Source: Pirellulales bacterium (GTDB taxonomy: Bacteria > Planctomycetota > Planctomycetia > Pirellulales > JACPPG01). Taken from it: a stretch of 64,000 nucleotides of DNA. The translations under genes and the position numbers were made by a program. Location: positions 17,032 to 81,031 of the forward strand of contig DASXEJ010000122.1 in assembly GCA_036490175.1 (NCBI GenBank), in the 5' to 3' direction. The notes beneath the pieces were generated by a model. That model saw nothing but the letters and a program-made list of their open reading frames with translations, was not told where the DNA came from and ran no database searches. Below are positions 8,825 to 18,303 of the stretch, one piece after another. How positions within the stretch are numbered: the stretch's first letter is position 1; every line of letters starts with the position of its first letter.

Positions 8825-9733
8825 TCAGCCAATCAATGGCCGCAGTACGTTACGCGAAATGCGCAGCGAGTGCTTGCGCGCTTCCATCGTGTCGCGGAAT
8901 GAGTCGTCCTCGACTTCGATGCAGATGGGCCCTTGATAGCCGACGTCGGTCAGGGCCGAGATCCAGGCCGCCCAGTCGATCGACCCCAGACCGGGGATTT
9001 TCGGCGTGCTCCAGCCGAGGCCCAAGATCCCTCGGTCGTCAAGCTTCTGGCGGTCGAGCTTCATATCCTTGGCGTGCGTGTGGAACAGCCGGTCGCGGAA
9101 ATCGTAAATCGGTCGCAGATAATCCATCATCTGCAGGATCATGTGCGAAGGATCATAGTTCAGTCCAAAATGGCTCGACGGAATCTTCTCGAACATCCGC
9201 CGCCAGACGGCGGGCGAGTAAGCCATGTTCTTGCCCGCCGGCCATTCGTCCCAGCTAAACAACATTGGGCAGTTCTCGATGCCGATTTTCATATCGTGAT
9301 CTTCGGCAAAGCGGATCAGATCGGGCCACACGTTGACGAACAGCGCGAAGTTATCGTCGGCATTGCGGCGATGGTCGGCACCGATGAAGGTGTTGACATT
9401 CTTCAGACCGAGCAGCCGGGCCGCACGAATGACTTTTTTCAGATGGTCGGTCGCCACCTGCGCCTCTTCGGCGTCGCCCGAGAGAATGTTCGGGTAATAG
9501 CCCAGCCCAGATAGGCTGACTCCCTGTTTGGCCGCCAAGGCCTGCACGTCGTCGGCCGCGGCTTGCGAGAAATCTCCGACGTCGATGTGCGTGACACCGG
9601 CGAACTTGCGTTCTGCCTTGCCGACGGGCCAGCACATCACCTCGACGCAGTCGAAGCGTTCTGCGGCGGCAAACTGCAGAACTTCGGCGAGGCTCAGGTC
9701 AGGAAGGATGGCGGTAACAAAGCCGAGTTGCAT
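8825..9733 (-). CDS. Sugar phosphate isomerase/epimerase-type TIM-barrel protein
   Basis: 302 residues with the xylose-isomerase-like (AP endonuclease 2) fold. Metal-ligand segments typical of the fold are visible: IGIENCPM mid-sequence, GLNYDPSHM, HTHAKD and ICIEVEDDSF near the end. It is predicted to bind a divalent metal and isomerise or epimerise a sugar or polyol; the substrate cannot be told from sequence. The start ATG is preceded by AGGAG eight bases upstream. It has no metabolic partner next to it, so context gives no pathway. Confidence 0.85.
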   Translation of the reverse strand: MQLGFVTAILPDLSLAEVLQFAAAERFDCVEVMCWPVGKAERKFAGVTHIDVGDFSQAAADDVQALAAKQGVSLSGLGYYPNILSGDAEEAQVATDHLKKVIRAARLLGLKNVNTFIGADHRRNADDNFALFVNVWPDLIRFAEDHDMKIGIENCPMLFSWDEWPAGKNMAYSPAVWRRMFEKIPSSHFGLNYDPSHMILQMMDYLRPIYDFRDRLFHTHAKDMKLDRQKLDDRGILGLGWSTPKIPGLGSIDWAAWISALTDVGYQGPICIEVEDDSFRDTMEARKHSLRISRNVLRPLIG

Positions 9734-9892
9734 GCGTCACTCCTGGCGGGAAAACCGGCGGCGCCCCGCGACCACAGTACGCAGCCATGTCGCGCACAGG
9801 CGATTGATCGGGCGAATTTTCCCACGACACAAGCAGACACGCAAGCCACCGCGAAATCAGCGCAAGGGGGCGCCAACGTATAGGGCCGGATG

Positions 9893-10564
9893 TTACTCGT
9901 CGTGGAAGCCCTGGGCGTCGAGCGCCACGTCGGCTTGTCCGTCGTGCGAGTAGAAGTGCCGTCCTACGATGTCTGCCAGGTGCGCCACAAAGCGGCGACG
10001 GAAGTCATCCTCGGGCAGCGATGTGTCTACGCCACGATTCGGTGGATAGACAACACGCGGAATGGACTTGTTGTAGACGGTCTTGCCGCCATCGGCCACG
10101 TCGTACACGGTGACCGACAGCCGGGCCTTGCCTTGATACAGCGTCTGGCTCTGGTAGAGGCTGAATTCTTCGACGTCGATGCCTACGACCATATCGGCTT
10201 TGAGCGCCTTGCCGACTTCGGCAAAATCATCCCAGTCGTTTTCGTCGGTCCATTCGGCGACCTCGCGCGGATCGACGATCGATATCTTACGCACGCGCTG
10301 CGACATCAAGCGGCCGACTTGAACGGCCAGCTCCTGTGCACTGCGCGTGCCTGTGGAATATTGCAGCTCGACAAGGGGCCGGCAGACGACCGCCACGCGT
10401 TTGTTCCGTAGCCCATTCCAATCGGCGTCGACATCATTGCCTTTGACCAGCCAGGCGGCCGTCGCCAGGGCGTTGACGCAGCCGGTTTGCAGCGGCGCGA
10501 GCGCCACAATCATGAGCCAGGCGACAATTTGCCGAAATTGCCAACGACGAGTCGAGCGGTCCAT
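9893..10564 (-). CDS. Putative lipoprotein of unknown function
   Basis: 223 residues. The N-terminus is a lipoprotein signal: positive residues, a hydrophobic stretch at about 13-25 and a lipobox LQTGC. The mature part alternates strands and helices (KRVAVVCRPLVELQ; KADMVVGIDVEEFSLY; ARLSVTVYDVADGG) and ends with a helix containing FVAHLADIVGRHFY. This pattern is reminiscent of small periplasmic beta-alpha lipoproteins, but no family is recognised with certainty. It probably sits on a membrane facing the periplasm. Confidence 0.75.
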   Translation of the reverse strand: MDRSTRRWQFRQIVAWLMIVALAPLQTGCVNALATAAWLVKGNDVDADWNGLRNKRVAVVCRPLVELQYSTGTRSAQELAVQVGRLMSQRVRKISIVDPREVAEWTDENDWDDFAEVGKALKADMVVGIDVEEFSLYQSQTLYQGKARLSVTVYDVADGGKTVYNKSIPRVVYPPNRGVDTSLPEDDFRRRFVAHLADIVGRHFYSHDGQADVALDAQGFHDE

Positions 10565-10618
10565 CGTTCTACCTCGTTCGGTACGGTTTCAGCTTGCCTT
10601 TGCGGCCACGATTTAACG

Positions 10619-11062
10619 TCAGCCGGTCGCTAGCCGAATTGCCCAATCCAAAAGCGTTATTGCCGCCAGCGCCAGCGCGCCGGTGGCCCATACCCAATCG
10701 TTGGGAATTTTCACTAACCATCTGCCACGAACTGCGGAGATCACGCACACCGTTGCCACCACCACCGCCACGACGGCCAGCAGCGTGCCACCAACGTTTG
10801 CCGCCAGAGCCTGGCGCCAGTGGCCATGAGTCGCGTGCGACCACGACGTCGTCATTCCACAGGACGGACAGCGAATGCCGAATAGCGATCGAAAGGTGCA
10901 GGGGGGCAACCCCAGCTGTTCGTGTGTCCCCAAACCTGCCGGATTCGGGTGCAAGCTGGCTGCCACCACAAGCAACCCAGCTAGACCTGCTCCGCACGCG
11001 CCGAGCAACAGACGCCGGCGGAACGAAAGCTGACAGGAATTCGAGAAAACACTCGTATTCAC
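10619..11062 (-). CDS. DUF2752 membrane protein
   Basis: About 147 residues with the DUF2752 signature: a conserved CPSCGMTTSW cysteine motif between an N-terminal and two C-terminal hydrophobic helices. The first helix lies in LLLGACGAGLAGLLVVAA; the others are around AVVAVVVATVCVI and WATGALALAAITLLDW. The function of DUF2752 is unknown. The start is uncertain: the frame is open to 11434, GTG at 11062 gives the usual family length, and no Shine-Dalgarno is visible. The region 11063-11304 upstream holds no other gene I can support. Confidence 0.7.
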   Translation of the reverse strand: MNTSVFSNSCQLSFRRRLLLGACGAGLAGLLVVAASLHPNPAGLGTHEQLGLPPCTFRSLFGIRCPSCGMTTSWSHATHGHWRQALAANVGGTLLAVVAVVVATVCVISAVRGRWLVKIPNDWVWATGALALAAITLLDWAIRLATG

Positions 11063-11304
11063 GATAACGGGAAAGGCGAGGGAGAATAGCGGGGCACCAC
11101 TTGGGCCGCAATACCGATTAACCGCTGTCGCCACGGTAGCAGAGCCCTGGCCCAGTAAGCCAGTGGTCCCGTGCCCTAACATCGTTCTCGGGGAGTTGCT
11201 ATGGCAGGCAGACCGGCAGAGCCCACGCGGCGGGCGGATCACCAGCTGCGCACGTAAAGCATCGTTAGCATAGCTCCCAGGACCAGTGGTTGCCTGGGCC
11301 CGAA

Positions 11305-12138
11305 CTAGTTGGTCTGCGCGGCCGGATTCTGCGCGAGTTGCCCAAGCTTGACTGCCTCGGCCGCCGCAATGCATACCCGGCGAATGCCGCTCGCCCGGCC
11401 AGTCGACTCGTCGACGTCCACAATCGAGCCGCATAGCCGCGGGTCGCCCGAGGCGACCTCAAAATGCGTAGGCAAAAACGTGCGTGTCGTCTCCAGCACG
11501 CGGTCGATGCGCCGTCCAAGAATGCTTTCATACGGGCCCGTCATGCCGACATCGCACTGAAAGGCCGTCCCGCCGGGGAGGATTTGCTCGTCAGCCGTTG
11601 GCACGTGGGTATGCGTGCCCAACACCGCCGACACGCGACCGTCCAAATAGCGCCCCAACAGCTGCTTGTCGCTAGTGGCCTCGGCGTGGCAATCGAGCAC
11701 CACCACCTTGACCGTCTCTGGCAAGTGAGACAACACGCGATCGGCCGCGGTGAACGGACAATCGACCGGACGCATGAAGACGCGCCCCAGCAAGCTGAAC
11801 ACAGCCACTTCGACACCATTGCGCGCTTTGACGACGGCAAACTCGTGGCCCGCCGCCTCGGCCGGATAGTTGGCCGGCTTGACGATGTTCGATTCCTGGT
11901 CCAACAACGGCGCAATTTCCTGCCGCCGATAGATGTGGTCGCCCAGCGTGATGCAATCCACGCCGGCCCGGATCAACTCGCGATAAATGGCGGGCGTTAT
12001 GCCCGACCCGCCGGCCGCGTTCTCGCCGTTCGCCACGACGAAATCGAGGCCTTCGCGAATGATAAGTCCCGGCAGCGCCTGCACAATGATGCTGCGCCCA
12101 GGCTTTCCGACGACATCTCCGATTAGCAGAATGCGCAC
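11305..12138 (-). CDS. YmdB-type metallophosphoesterase (TIGR00282 family)
   Basis: 277 residues starting with GTG. Calcineurin-like metal motifs are visible: GDVVGKPGR at the N-terminus, NGENAAGG, TLGDHIY, DCHAEATSDKQ and GTHTHVPTAD. The family includes Bacillus YmdB, a cyclic-nucleotide phosphodiesterase that interacts with RNase Y. Here it lies immediately after the RNase Y gene, only 19 bp downstream on the same strand, so the pair is almost certainly co-transcribed. Function as a cAMP/cGMP or related phosphodiesterase is inferred from the family. Confidence 0.9.
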   Translation of the reverse strand: MRILLIGDVVGKPGRSIIVQALPGLIIREGLDFVVANGENAAGGSGITPAIYRELIRAGVDCITLGDHIYRRQEIAPLLDQESNIVKPANYPAEAAGHEFAVVKARNGVEVAVFSLLGRVFMRPVDCPFTAADRVLSHLPETVKVVVLDCHAEATSDKQLLGRYLDGRVSAVLGTHTHVPTADEQILPGGTAFQCDVGMTGPYESILGRRIDRVLETTRTFLPTHFEVASGDPRLCGSIVDVDESTGRASGIRRVCIAAAEAVKLGQLAQNPAAQTN

Positions 12139-12157
12139 GGCCGAAAATCCTTGGATG

Positions 12158-13717
12158 CTAACGTGCCACTTCGGTGAATCGCGATTCGCGTAGTACGGTT
12201 ACCTTGATTTCGCCGGGATATGTCAGCTGCTCCTCAAACGCCTTGGCGATGTCGTGGCAGATCTTGGCTGCCGAGTCGTCGGTAGTGTCCTTGGCGCTGG
12301 CCAGCACGCGCAACTCGCGTCCCGCTTGAATGGCGAAGGCGTGATCGACCCCCGGGAAACCGCAGGCAATCGTTTCCAGCTCTTCCATACGCTTGATGTA
12401 CCGTTCGAGCGTTTCCCGACGGGCACCTGGGCGCGATGCGCTGCAGGCATCGGCCGCCGCCACCAACACGGTATAAGGATTGTCGATCCGCAGATCGTCG
12501 TGATGACCTAGAGCGGCATGTACGACCTCGGGCCGTTCATTGTGACGCTTGAGGATGTCGGCGCCGATCTTGGGATGCCCCCCCTCGGCTTCGTGATCCG
12601 CCGCCTTGCCGATGTCGTGCAACAGGCCGCAGCGCCGCGCCAACCGGCCGTCTAGGCCGATTTCCTCGGCCATCATGCCCGTCAAGAACGCCACTTCGAT
12701 CGAATGCCGCAGCACGTTCTGGCTGTAGCTGGTGCGAAATCGGAGCCGCCCCAGCAGATGGATGATCTTGGGGTGCAAGCCCGGAACGTCGGCCTCTTGA
12801 GCCGCCTCCTCGCCGAGCTGCTGCAGGTGCTTTTCCAGCTCGGTCTGCGTCTCGGCGACGATTTCCTCGATCCGCGTGGGATGGATCCGTCCGTCGGCGA
12901 TCAGCTTGCTAAGCGAGATGCGGGCCACCTCGCGGCGCACCATGTCGAAGCCGCTGACGATCACCACGCCCGGCGTGTCATCGATAATGACGTCCACGCC
13001 CGTCGCTTTCTCGAAGGCGCGGATGTTGCGTCCCTCGCGACCGATGATGCGTCCCTTCATATCGTCGTTGGGGATGTCGACGGTGCTGGTAGTGGTCTCG
13101 GCCGTATGTGCCGCGGCATAGCGCTGCAATGCGGTGATCATGATGTCGCGAGATTTCTCCTCGCAGACTTCGGCCATGTGCCGCTCATGCTTCATGATCA
13201 GCGCCCCGGACTCGTGCTGCAGCTCGCTATCGAGCCGCTCGAGCAAGCGCCGGGTGGCCTCCTCTTTGGAAAGCCCCGAAACCTGGTGCAATGTCTGGCG
13301 CTGCAGGTCGAGCACTTTGCCTAGTTCCTCATTTCGGCGGTTCGTCTCCTCGATGCGTTCGGCCAGTTTGCGTTGGTTGCCCTCGACCATTTTTTCCTGC
13401 TTGCGCAGTTGGTCGGTCTGTTGGTCGAGCGTGTCTTGTCGCTTGTCGAGCATGCGATCGCGTTCGTGCAGTTCCTGGCGCACGATGCTCAGTTCTTTTT
13501 CCCCTTCGGCCTTGGTGTGAATGGCCAATTCCTTGGCCTCGAGCTCGGCCTCTTTGCGGCGGTTTTCGACGTCGCGATTGGCACGCTCGATGATCTCGGC
13601 CGCGCGTTTCTCCGCGTCCGTGTGGCGAAGGTAATCCAGTAGCTTGACCGCCACCAAGGTCATGATCGCGGCGCCACCCGCGGTGACTAGCACAAGCAAA
13701 GCAGTAGACGAATCCAC
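12158..13717 (-). CDS. rny: Ribonuclease Y
   Basis: 519 residues, the size of Bacillus RNase Y. Layout: an N-terminal membrane anchor (about 5-25), a long charged coiled coil to about residue 185, a KH domain including [15 protein letters not shown], and an HD domain with LLHDIGKA. It is a membrane-bound endoribonuclease that starts mRNA decay. The GTG at 13717 follows GAGGGGGAG at correct spacing, while upstream codons in the longer frame are not typical. It precedes the YmdB-type gene, its known partner in Firmicutes. Confidence 0.95.
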   Translation of the reverse strand: MDSSTALLVLVTAGGAAIMTLVAVKLLDYLRHTDAEKRAAEIIERANRDVENRRKEAELEAKELAIHTKAEGEKELSIVRQELHERDRMLDKRQDTLDQQTDQLRKQEKMVEGNQRKLAERIEETNRRNEELGKVLDLQRQTLHQVSGLSKEEATRRLLERLDSELQHESGALIMKHERHMAEVCEEKSRDIMITALQRYAAAHTAETTTSTVDIPNDDMKGRIIGREGRNIRAFEKATGVDVIIDDTPGVVIVSGFDMVRREVARISLSKLIADGRIHPTRIEEIVAETQTELEKHLQQLGEEAAQEADVPGLHPKIIHLLGRLRFRTSYSQNVLRHSIEVAFLTGMMAEEIGLDGRLARRCGLLHDIGKAADHEAEGGHPKIGADILKRHNERPEVVHAALGHHDDLRIDNPYTVLVAAADACSASRPGARRETLERYIKRMEELETIACGFPGVDHAFAIQAGRELRVLASAKDTTDDSAAKICHDIAKAFEEQLTYPGEIKVTVLRESRFTEVAR

Positions 13718-14556
13718 GTTGAACTCCCCCTCAGCAAAAAATGAACGCCGCGAGGCGTGACCGATCACGCGCACGACGATTGGCCCGAAGATTGGCTCAG
13801 GCGCAAGGCCGGCCAAGGGGAAGCGCGCCAAGAAGCGGTCGATGACGACCGTCTACGGCTGGCGAGAACCAGATAGGCGCTAATGCGAAGAAGAACCGAC
13901 CAGCGTTTTTCAGCGACGATCGTTAGGGGGTTCGATCGCTGATCGACCGCTCGACCAGCGCACCTTCCCCGGTGGCGGCACGCTATGCCGCCAAAATCGC
14001 GCATCAACACTGCAAACCACGGTGACCATCGTCATCCAGTCGGCTGTCGGAAGCTGAAAGCCAAGGCACGGGCTGGGGTCAGTCCCACGAGGGGTCTGAC
14101 GAGGTGGCCGTGCTAACTCGACTTGGGGGGCCTTCTTGCCTTCGCCGTTCGGGAGCAATCCCAGCAGCTGTTGCAAGATAATGATCAGTAGGTGCATCGT
14201 TTCGGCCTGCTCCGAGAGTGACTGGTTCTTCCCACGTCAGGCAGATCCAGTTGCAAACTCGCTATAACTTCCCTTGGCAGACGCTCACTAGGATGAGCCG
14301 CCGCCGCGGTACAAACTCGCCAGCGGAAATCACATTTTGGCAGGTTGCTGGCATGTCGGCCCGCGGACAACCACGATAAAAACCGTGGCCAAATGGCGGG
14401 AACTCGCTGCCGGTCCTGGACTTGTAATACTAACAGAGTCTGAACAGTCTGCAACCATTTTGGAATGTGCCGCGCACGGGGCAGCATGCCATGACCGATG
14501 GACCCACGGCCGAGGCACGGTAAGACGCTGCCAGCACCCCCAACTTCTCAGAAATC
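13718..14556. other. 839-bp gap between divergent rny and tilS, no supported gene
   Basis: Several short frames occur on both strands but none has homology I recognise, a ribosome site or consistent codon choice. The stretch near 14071-14100 contains a partial GGGGTCAGTCCC / GGGGTCTGAC repeat that resembles a decayed palindrome. The promoters of rny and tilS must lie here; no confident consensus was found. Confidence 0.5.
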
Positions 14557-15654
14557 ATGCGGCAACTTGAACACTCTTTTGCCCAGGCTTGGCCCAGCCC
14601 GCGGTGGCATGACGTCACCGTCCTGCTGGCCGTGTCGGGCGGGCCCGATAGCGTGGCCCTGGCCCGGGCTGTGGCCGCCCTGAGCCCGTCCTCCAGCGGC
14701 AGGATCCTGGTGGCTCACTATAATCATGCCCTGCGCGGCGAGCGGTCCGACGCCGATGAACGCTTCGTCGTCGAATTGTCCCAACAGCTCGGCTGGCAAT
14801 GTCATGTTGGTCGTGCCCAAAGCGGCGTGACGCCTGTGAGCCGCTCCGCAGCCGACGAACATCGACCTATGCCCGGCGCGGATGCCGTCGACGTCGGTTC
14901 CGACTCGCTGGTACAGCGGACGCATGCCCTATCAAGCAGCGAAGAATACTCCCGCACCGCGCGGTACGACTTTCTGAAAGCTACCGCCCAACAAGTCGGA
15001 GCGCGCTATGTAGTCACGGCGCATACGGCCGACGATCAGGCCGAAACCGTGCTCCACCATATTGTGCGCGGAACAGGATTGACTGGTCTGGCAGGAATGT
15101 CCCACGCACGCGAGCTAATACTCGGTATCGCGCTGGTGCGACCATTGTTGGCCGTGCGGCGTGCTGAGGTGTTGGCCTATCTGCAGGACCTAGGCCAGGA
15201 CTATCGCGTGGATGACTCCAACGTCGATCGGGGTTATACGCGCAATCGACTACGCCACGATTTGCTGCCGCAATTAACGGCCCAATACAACCCGCGGATC
15301 GTGGACTCGCTATTGCGTCTGGCGGCACTCGCGGGTGGAGCGCAGGCGGCACTCGAACCGCAAACGGCTGCCCTTATGGAGCAATGCGTCGCCGCTACGG
15401 ACAAATCGCAACTGCTGATCGCCACGGGCCCTCTCACCTGCGCGCACCGCTATCTGGTCCGCGAGGCGCTGATTGCCGCCTGGCGAATCCAGGGCTGGCC
15501 AATGCAGGCCATGGGCTACGAGCAATGGGAGTTGCTGGCCACTCTCGCGACAGATCCCGTCACACCTGGCAACGGGTTAAAGCGAGTGCTTCCTGGCGAG
15601 ATTGTCGCAGAACGCTCCGGCAATCATCTGATTCTGAGTCGACCATCCCCTTAG
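14557..15654 (+). CDS. tilS: tRNA(Ile)-lysidine synthase TilS
   Basis: 365 residues. The PP-loop ATPase motif SGGPDS is at 27-32, followed by AHYNHALRG and the later TAHTADDQAETVL segment. The enzyme uses ATP and lysine to make lysidine at C34 of tRNA-Ile(CAU). Compared with typical TilS there is an extra low-complexity segment of roughly 30 residues between the GRA strand and the RYDFL helix (about residues 90-123). Beyond about residue 260 the C-terminal region is short, consistent with the compact TilS type. Start ATG at 14557. Confidence 0.92.
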   Translation: MRQLEHSFAQAWPSPRWHDVTVLLAVSGGPDSVALARAVAALSPSSSGRILVAHYNHALRGERSDADERFVVELSQQLGWQCHVGRAQSGVTPVSRSAADEHRPMPGADAVDVGSDSLVQRTHALSSSEEYSRTARYDFLKATAQQVGARYVVTAHTADDQAETVLHHIVRGTGLTGLAGMSHARELILGIALVRPLLAVRRAEVLAYLQDLGQDYRVDDSNVDRGYTRNRLRHDLLPQLTAQYNPRIVDSLLRLAALAGGAQAALEPQTAALMEQCVAATDKSQLLIATGPLTCAHRYLVREALIAAWRIQGWPMQAMGYEQWELLATLATDPVTPGNGLKRVLPGEIVAERSGNHLILSRPSP

Positions 15655-15806
15655 AACTATCGGAGTCTGGCGTTGAGGCTGCCGTCGACCTACCCCATAT
15701 ACGTTCCCGCGTGAACCGCTTGCCGGTCTGCCGTGTCTTTCGCGCGATAAGCAGCACGTCAGCGACCCGCACGTTTCTCGATTTCCCTCCGCGGCCAATT
15801 GCGCCT

Positions 15807-16724
15807 ATGCCGATCACGATCCGTCCGCTCGTCGAGATTGACTTGCCCGTGGCTGACCGCATCCTGCAAGCGGCCTTTGGGCGCAATCAAAGTTTCGTGG
15901 AAATGCTGCAGCTTAACGGGGCCGCGCAGCCGGGAAATCAACTGGTCGCTGTTCGCGCCGGACAGGTCGTCGGTACCGTGGGCGCCGTCAACTTCGGCCA
16001 GTTCGCCTACATAGCCTTGATGGGCGTTGATCCTGCGCAACAGGGTCGTGGCATCGCGCGGCGCTTGATGGAGCACGTATTGGCACGGCTCGACGATCAC
16101 GGCTGCCCGATTGTGCTGCTGGATGCCACGGACGTCGGCGCTGTGCTGTACGAAAAGCTCGGCTTTGCCGACGATTCGAGCGCCTATGAATTCGAAGGAG
16201 ACAATTCGCTCGCTAGCAATGTCGCGTCCACGCTTGGCTCGCAGCGTGGCCCGGACTCGATTCGCGCGAAGGATTCGTCGTTGTCGACGGCGACGCGAAA
16301 TCTAGGTGTCGCGCGCATGACCGATGCCGATCTGGTCGAGGTCATCGAATTCGATTTACCGAGGTTCGGAGCCGATCGGGGCCAGGTCTTGCAAATCCTG
16401 CTGAACGAGTTCCCTGAGCGGGCCTTTGTCTGCCGAGACGTCACGGGCCAGGTCACCGGATACTTGTTCGCCCGCACGGTCCTGGGACCCTGGGTGGCCG
16501 CGAATGCCGCGACCGCCGAAGACCTGCTGGCTGTTGCCCGCACGCTGCCCTCGCCGGAACCGCTACGCGTGCTCGTGCCACGATCGAACCATGCTGCTTG
16601 CGATCTGCTGGCGCGGAACGGCCTGCATTCGATTCGAAAACTTCGGCACATGCGGCGTGGTGGCACCGTACCCCCGGGCAGGCCAGAGTGCCTGTTCGGA
16701 CAAGTGAGCTTTGGCTTGGGCTAA
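15807..16724 (+). CDS. GNAT-family N-acetyltransferase with C-terminal GNAT-like domain
   Basis: 305 residues. The N-terminal half is a canonical GNAT domain: VGTVGAVNFGQFAYIALMGVDP forms strands 4-5 and QQGRGIARRLM is the acetyl-CoA pyrophosphate loop. The second half is a separate alpha/beta domain (from about residue 165) like the GNAT-like second domain of YitH/HolE-type proteins, with CDLLARNGLHSIRK near the end. It probably acetylates a small amine; the substrate is unknown. The ATG at 15807 is preferred; the frame is open further upstream but those codons overlap tilS and are not homologous. Confidence 0.85.
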   Translation: MPITIRPLVEIDLPVADRILQAAFGRNQSFVEMLQLNGAAQPGNQLVAVRAGQVVGTVGAVNFGQFAYIALMGVDPAQQGRGIARRLMEHVLARLDDHGCPIVLLDATDVGAVLYEKLGFADDSSAYEFEGDNSLASNVASTLGSQRGPDSIRAKDSSLSTATRNLGVARMTDADLVEVIEFDLPRFGADRGQVLQILLNEFPERAFVCRDVTGQVTGYLFARTVLGPWVAANAATAEDLLAVARTLPSPEPLRVLVPRSNHAACDLLARNGLHSIRKLRHMRRGGTVPPGRPECLFGQVSFGLG

Positions 16725-16895
16725 ACCGGAATCGCGGTCCTCTGACCAGATGATCGTGCCGCGTGTGCGTGACGATCCAAAACCGCTTTAGATCTGGCCG
16801 ATTTTGCCGCCAGATTGGCGAGCATTCTCAGATAGTGTTCGCCAGGTATGAAGCGCCTTGGATCGACGCGCGATGGCAGATTCGACCTTCACCAA

Positions 16896-16933
16896 CAAAA
16901 AAAGTCTGCCCGGGATTGCTCCCGGGCAGACTT
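16896..16933 (-). terminator. Rho-independent terminator of the cysteine-rich gene
   Basis: A perfect GC-rich hairpin (AAGTCTGCCCGGG / CCCGGGCAGACTT, six-base loop) followed by seven T on the minus strand. It begins 35 bases after the stop of the cysteine-rich gene. Confidence 0.9.
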
Positions 16934-16967
16934 CAGGGTTCACACACAACCGCCAATTATATGCGGC

Positions 16968-17702
16968 TTAGTTGCGACGAGCGACCGAGCTGGTCTGGAC
17001 GATCCGACGCTTGCCCTGCACCGAAGCCGATTGATCGGCAACTGGAGGAGCGGGGGGGACGTCGCTGCCCGAATCAGCCGCGGCGCCACCGCCACAGCTG
17101 TTGCAGCCACCGGCACAGCCGTTGTTGTCACCGCAGCAGCTGTTGCAGCTGTTGCAGCTCGAGCAGCTGTTGCAGCACGACTTCTTGCAGTGGAACAGGC
17201 CACTGAACAAGCCGCAGTGCTTTTTCTTGCAGCAGCCGCTGTTGCAGCTGTTGCAGGCCGGAGCCTCGCAGCAGGTGGGCTCAGCAGCACAGCAAGCCGG
17301 TTCGCAAGCGGGAGCTGCACAGCAGGTCGGCTCGCAAGCCGGGGCGCAGCAGCTCTTCTTGCAGCTATGGCAACCACCAAACAGGCCATGGCAACCACCG
17401 AACAGGCCGCAGTGCTTTTTCTTGCAGCAGCCGGTGTTGCAGCTATTGCAGCTGTCGCAGGCCGAAGCTTCGCAGCATGTCGGTTCAGCGGCACAGCAAG
17501 TTGGCGCAGCAGCACAGCACGTGGGCTCAGCGGCACAGCAGGACGGTTCGGCGTCACAGCACGAAGCTTCGCAGCAGCTGTTGCAGCCGCCGCATCCGCC
17601 CGAAGAGGCGCCGAGCAAGCGATCCAGAAGCTCGAAGCCAAAGCTCTGGCTACACAAGCCTACGCTAACGACGAGCGCTCCAAAAAGCATGTTCCATTTC
17701 AT
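16968..17702 (-). CDS. Secreted cysteine-rich repeat protein
   Basis: 244 residues. A signal peptide (MKWNMLFGALVVSVGL...FG) is followed by a region in which about one residue in five is cysteine (roughly 50 in all, mostly as CC pairs). Repeating units are visible: AEPTCC and close variants many times, and a longer block CNSCN-GCCKKKHCGLF occurring twice, each followed by a CKKSCC element. The tail (about the last 45 residues) is cysteine-free and basic. Such a protein could be heavily disulfide-linked in a planctomycete proteinaceous wall, or bind metal; this is inference. The ATG at 17702 follows AAGGAG at 11 bases. A GAGCGA-TCGCTC hairpin lies at 17787-17803 in the leader, and a strong terminator closes the gene. 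Confidence 0.8.
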   Translation of the reverse strand: MKWNMLFGALVVSVGLCSQSFGFELLDRLLGASSGGCGGCNSCCEASCCDAEPSCCAAEPTCCAAAPTCCAAEPTCCEASACDSCNSCNTGCCKKKHCGLFGGCHGLFGGCHSCKKSCCAPACEPTCCAAPACEPACCAAEPTCCEAPACNSCNSGCCKKKHCGLFSGLFHCKKSCCNSCSSCNSCNSCCGDNNGCAGGCNSCGGGAAADSGSDVPPAPPVADQSASVQGKRRIVQTSSVARRN

Positions 17703-18303
17703 CGACCAACGTCTCCTTTGCAACGAACTGAGGGCGGCAGGGCATGCCGTACTGACGAACGCCACGAGCTACACCGTATTTCAGTCGAGCGAGTGGCTCG
17801 CTCTTATCCGTGGGTTGGTTCTGCCTTTGTTGTCGGGGGTAGAACCGGATTGCGGTGGGTACGCTTGGCGGTCGCAGGAGGGCAGCTTGGGTCGGAACCC
17901 GCAGTTCAAACCGTTTTGCATCGAGGGCCGTCGAACCATTCCTTGGCTCGATGTATAACTGGCGGCTGCTCAATGCCTCCCTGACTTGCCTTTGCGGGCA
18001 GGTGTTCCTCGGTGAGGGACAGTGAGGGTATCGGCTGCCCTGAGAAGACGCCTTGAGAGTGCGGAAGTAATTTTCAGCAAATGGCTTAACGCTCTTCCTG
18101 CGCAAACTTTGCTATGCTGGCAAGGTAGCCAAACCTTGACGATAGTAGCGCCCTGGGACTCGGTTTAAAGAGCCGCATTTATGGCCCTGGTTTGACGCCG
18201 TAGCCGCTGGGTTGACGCTACCGTAAACTGGTAATTGCTATCCACATGGCGATCGCTGGCCACGTTGGTTCGGTCTGAATTTTCCCCCACAGGACACCGT
18301 TAA
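17703..18303. other. 601-bp divergent intergenic region with repeated TTGACGC motifs
   Basis: No gene is supported. The region separates the cysteine-rich gene (minus) and the cupin gene (plus). It holds a small hairpin at 17787-17803 and two near-identical 12-base direct repeats, CTGGTTTGACGC at 18187-18198 and CTGGGTTGACGC at 18207-18218, spaced 20 bases; a third TTGAC is at 18136. The last one could act as a -35 for the cupin gene, but no good -10 follows. Confidence 0.45.

Noticed and set aside
13910..14197. 95-codon minus-strand frame beginning MHLLIIILQQLL
   Set aside because: Only the first 15 residues look protein-like; the rest is Pro/Arg/Ser-rich, and no ribosome site or homologue is seen.
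17100..17600. Short regularly spaced DNA repeats that could suggest CRISPR
   Set aside because: The repeats vary in length and spacing and keep the protein reading frame; they encode AEPTCC-type units.
16848..17984. Long plus-strand frames rich in Gln-Leu or Ala across the cysteine-rich gene
   Set aside because: They are read-through of the repetitive Cys codons on the opposite strand; the minus-strand protein has a signal peptide, ribosome site and terminator.
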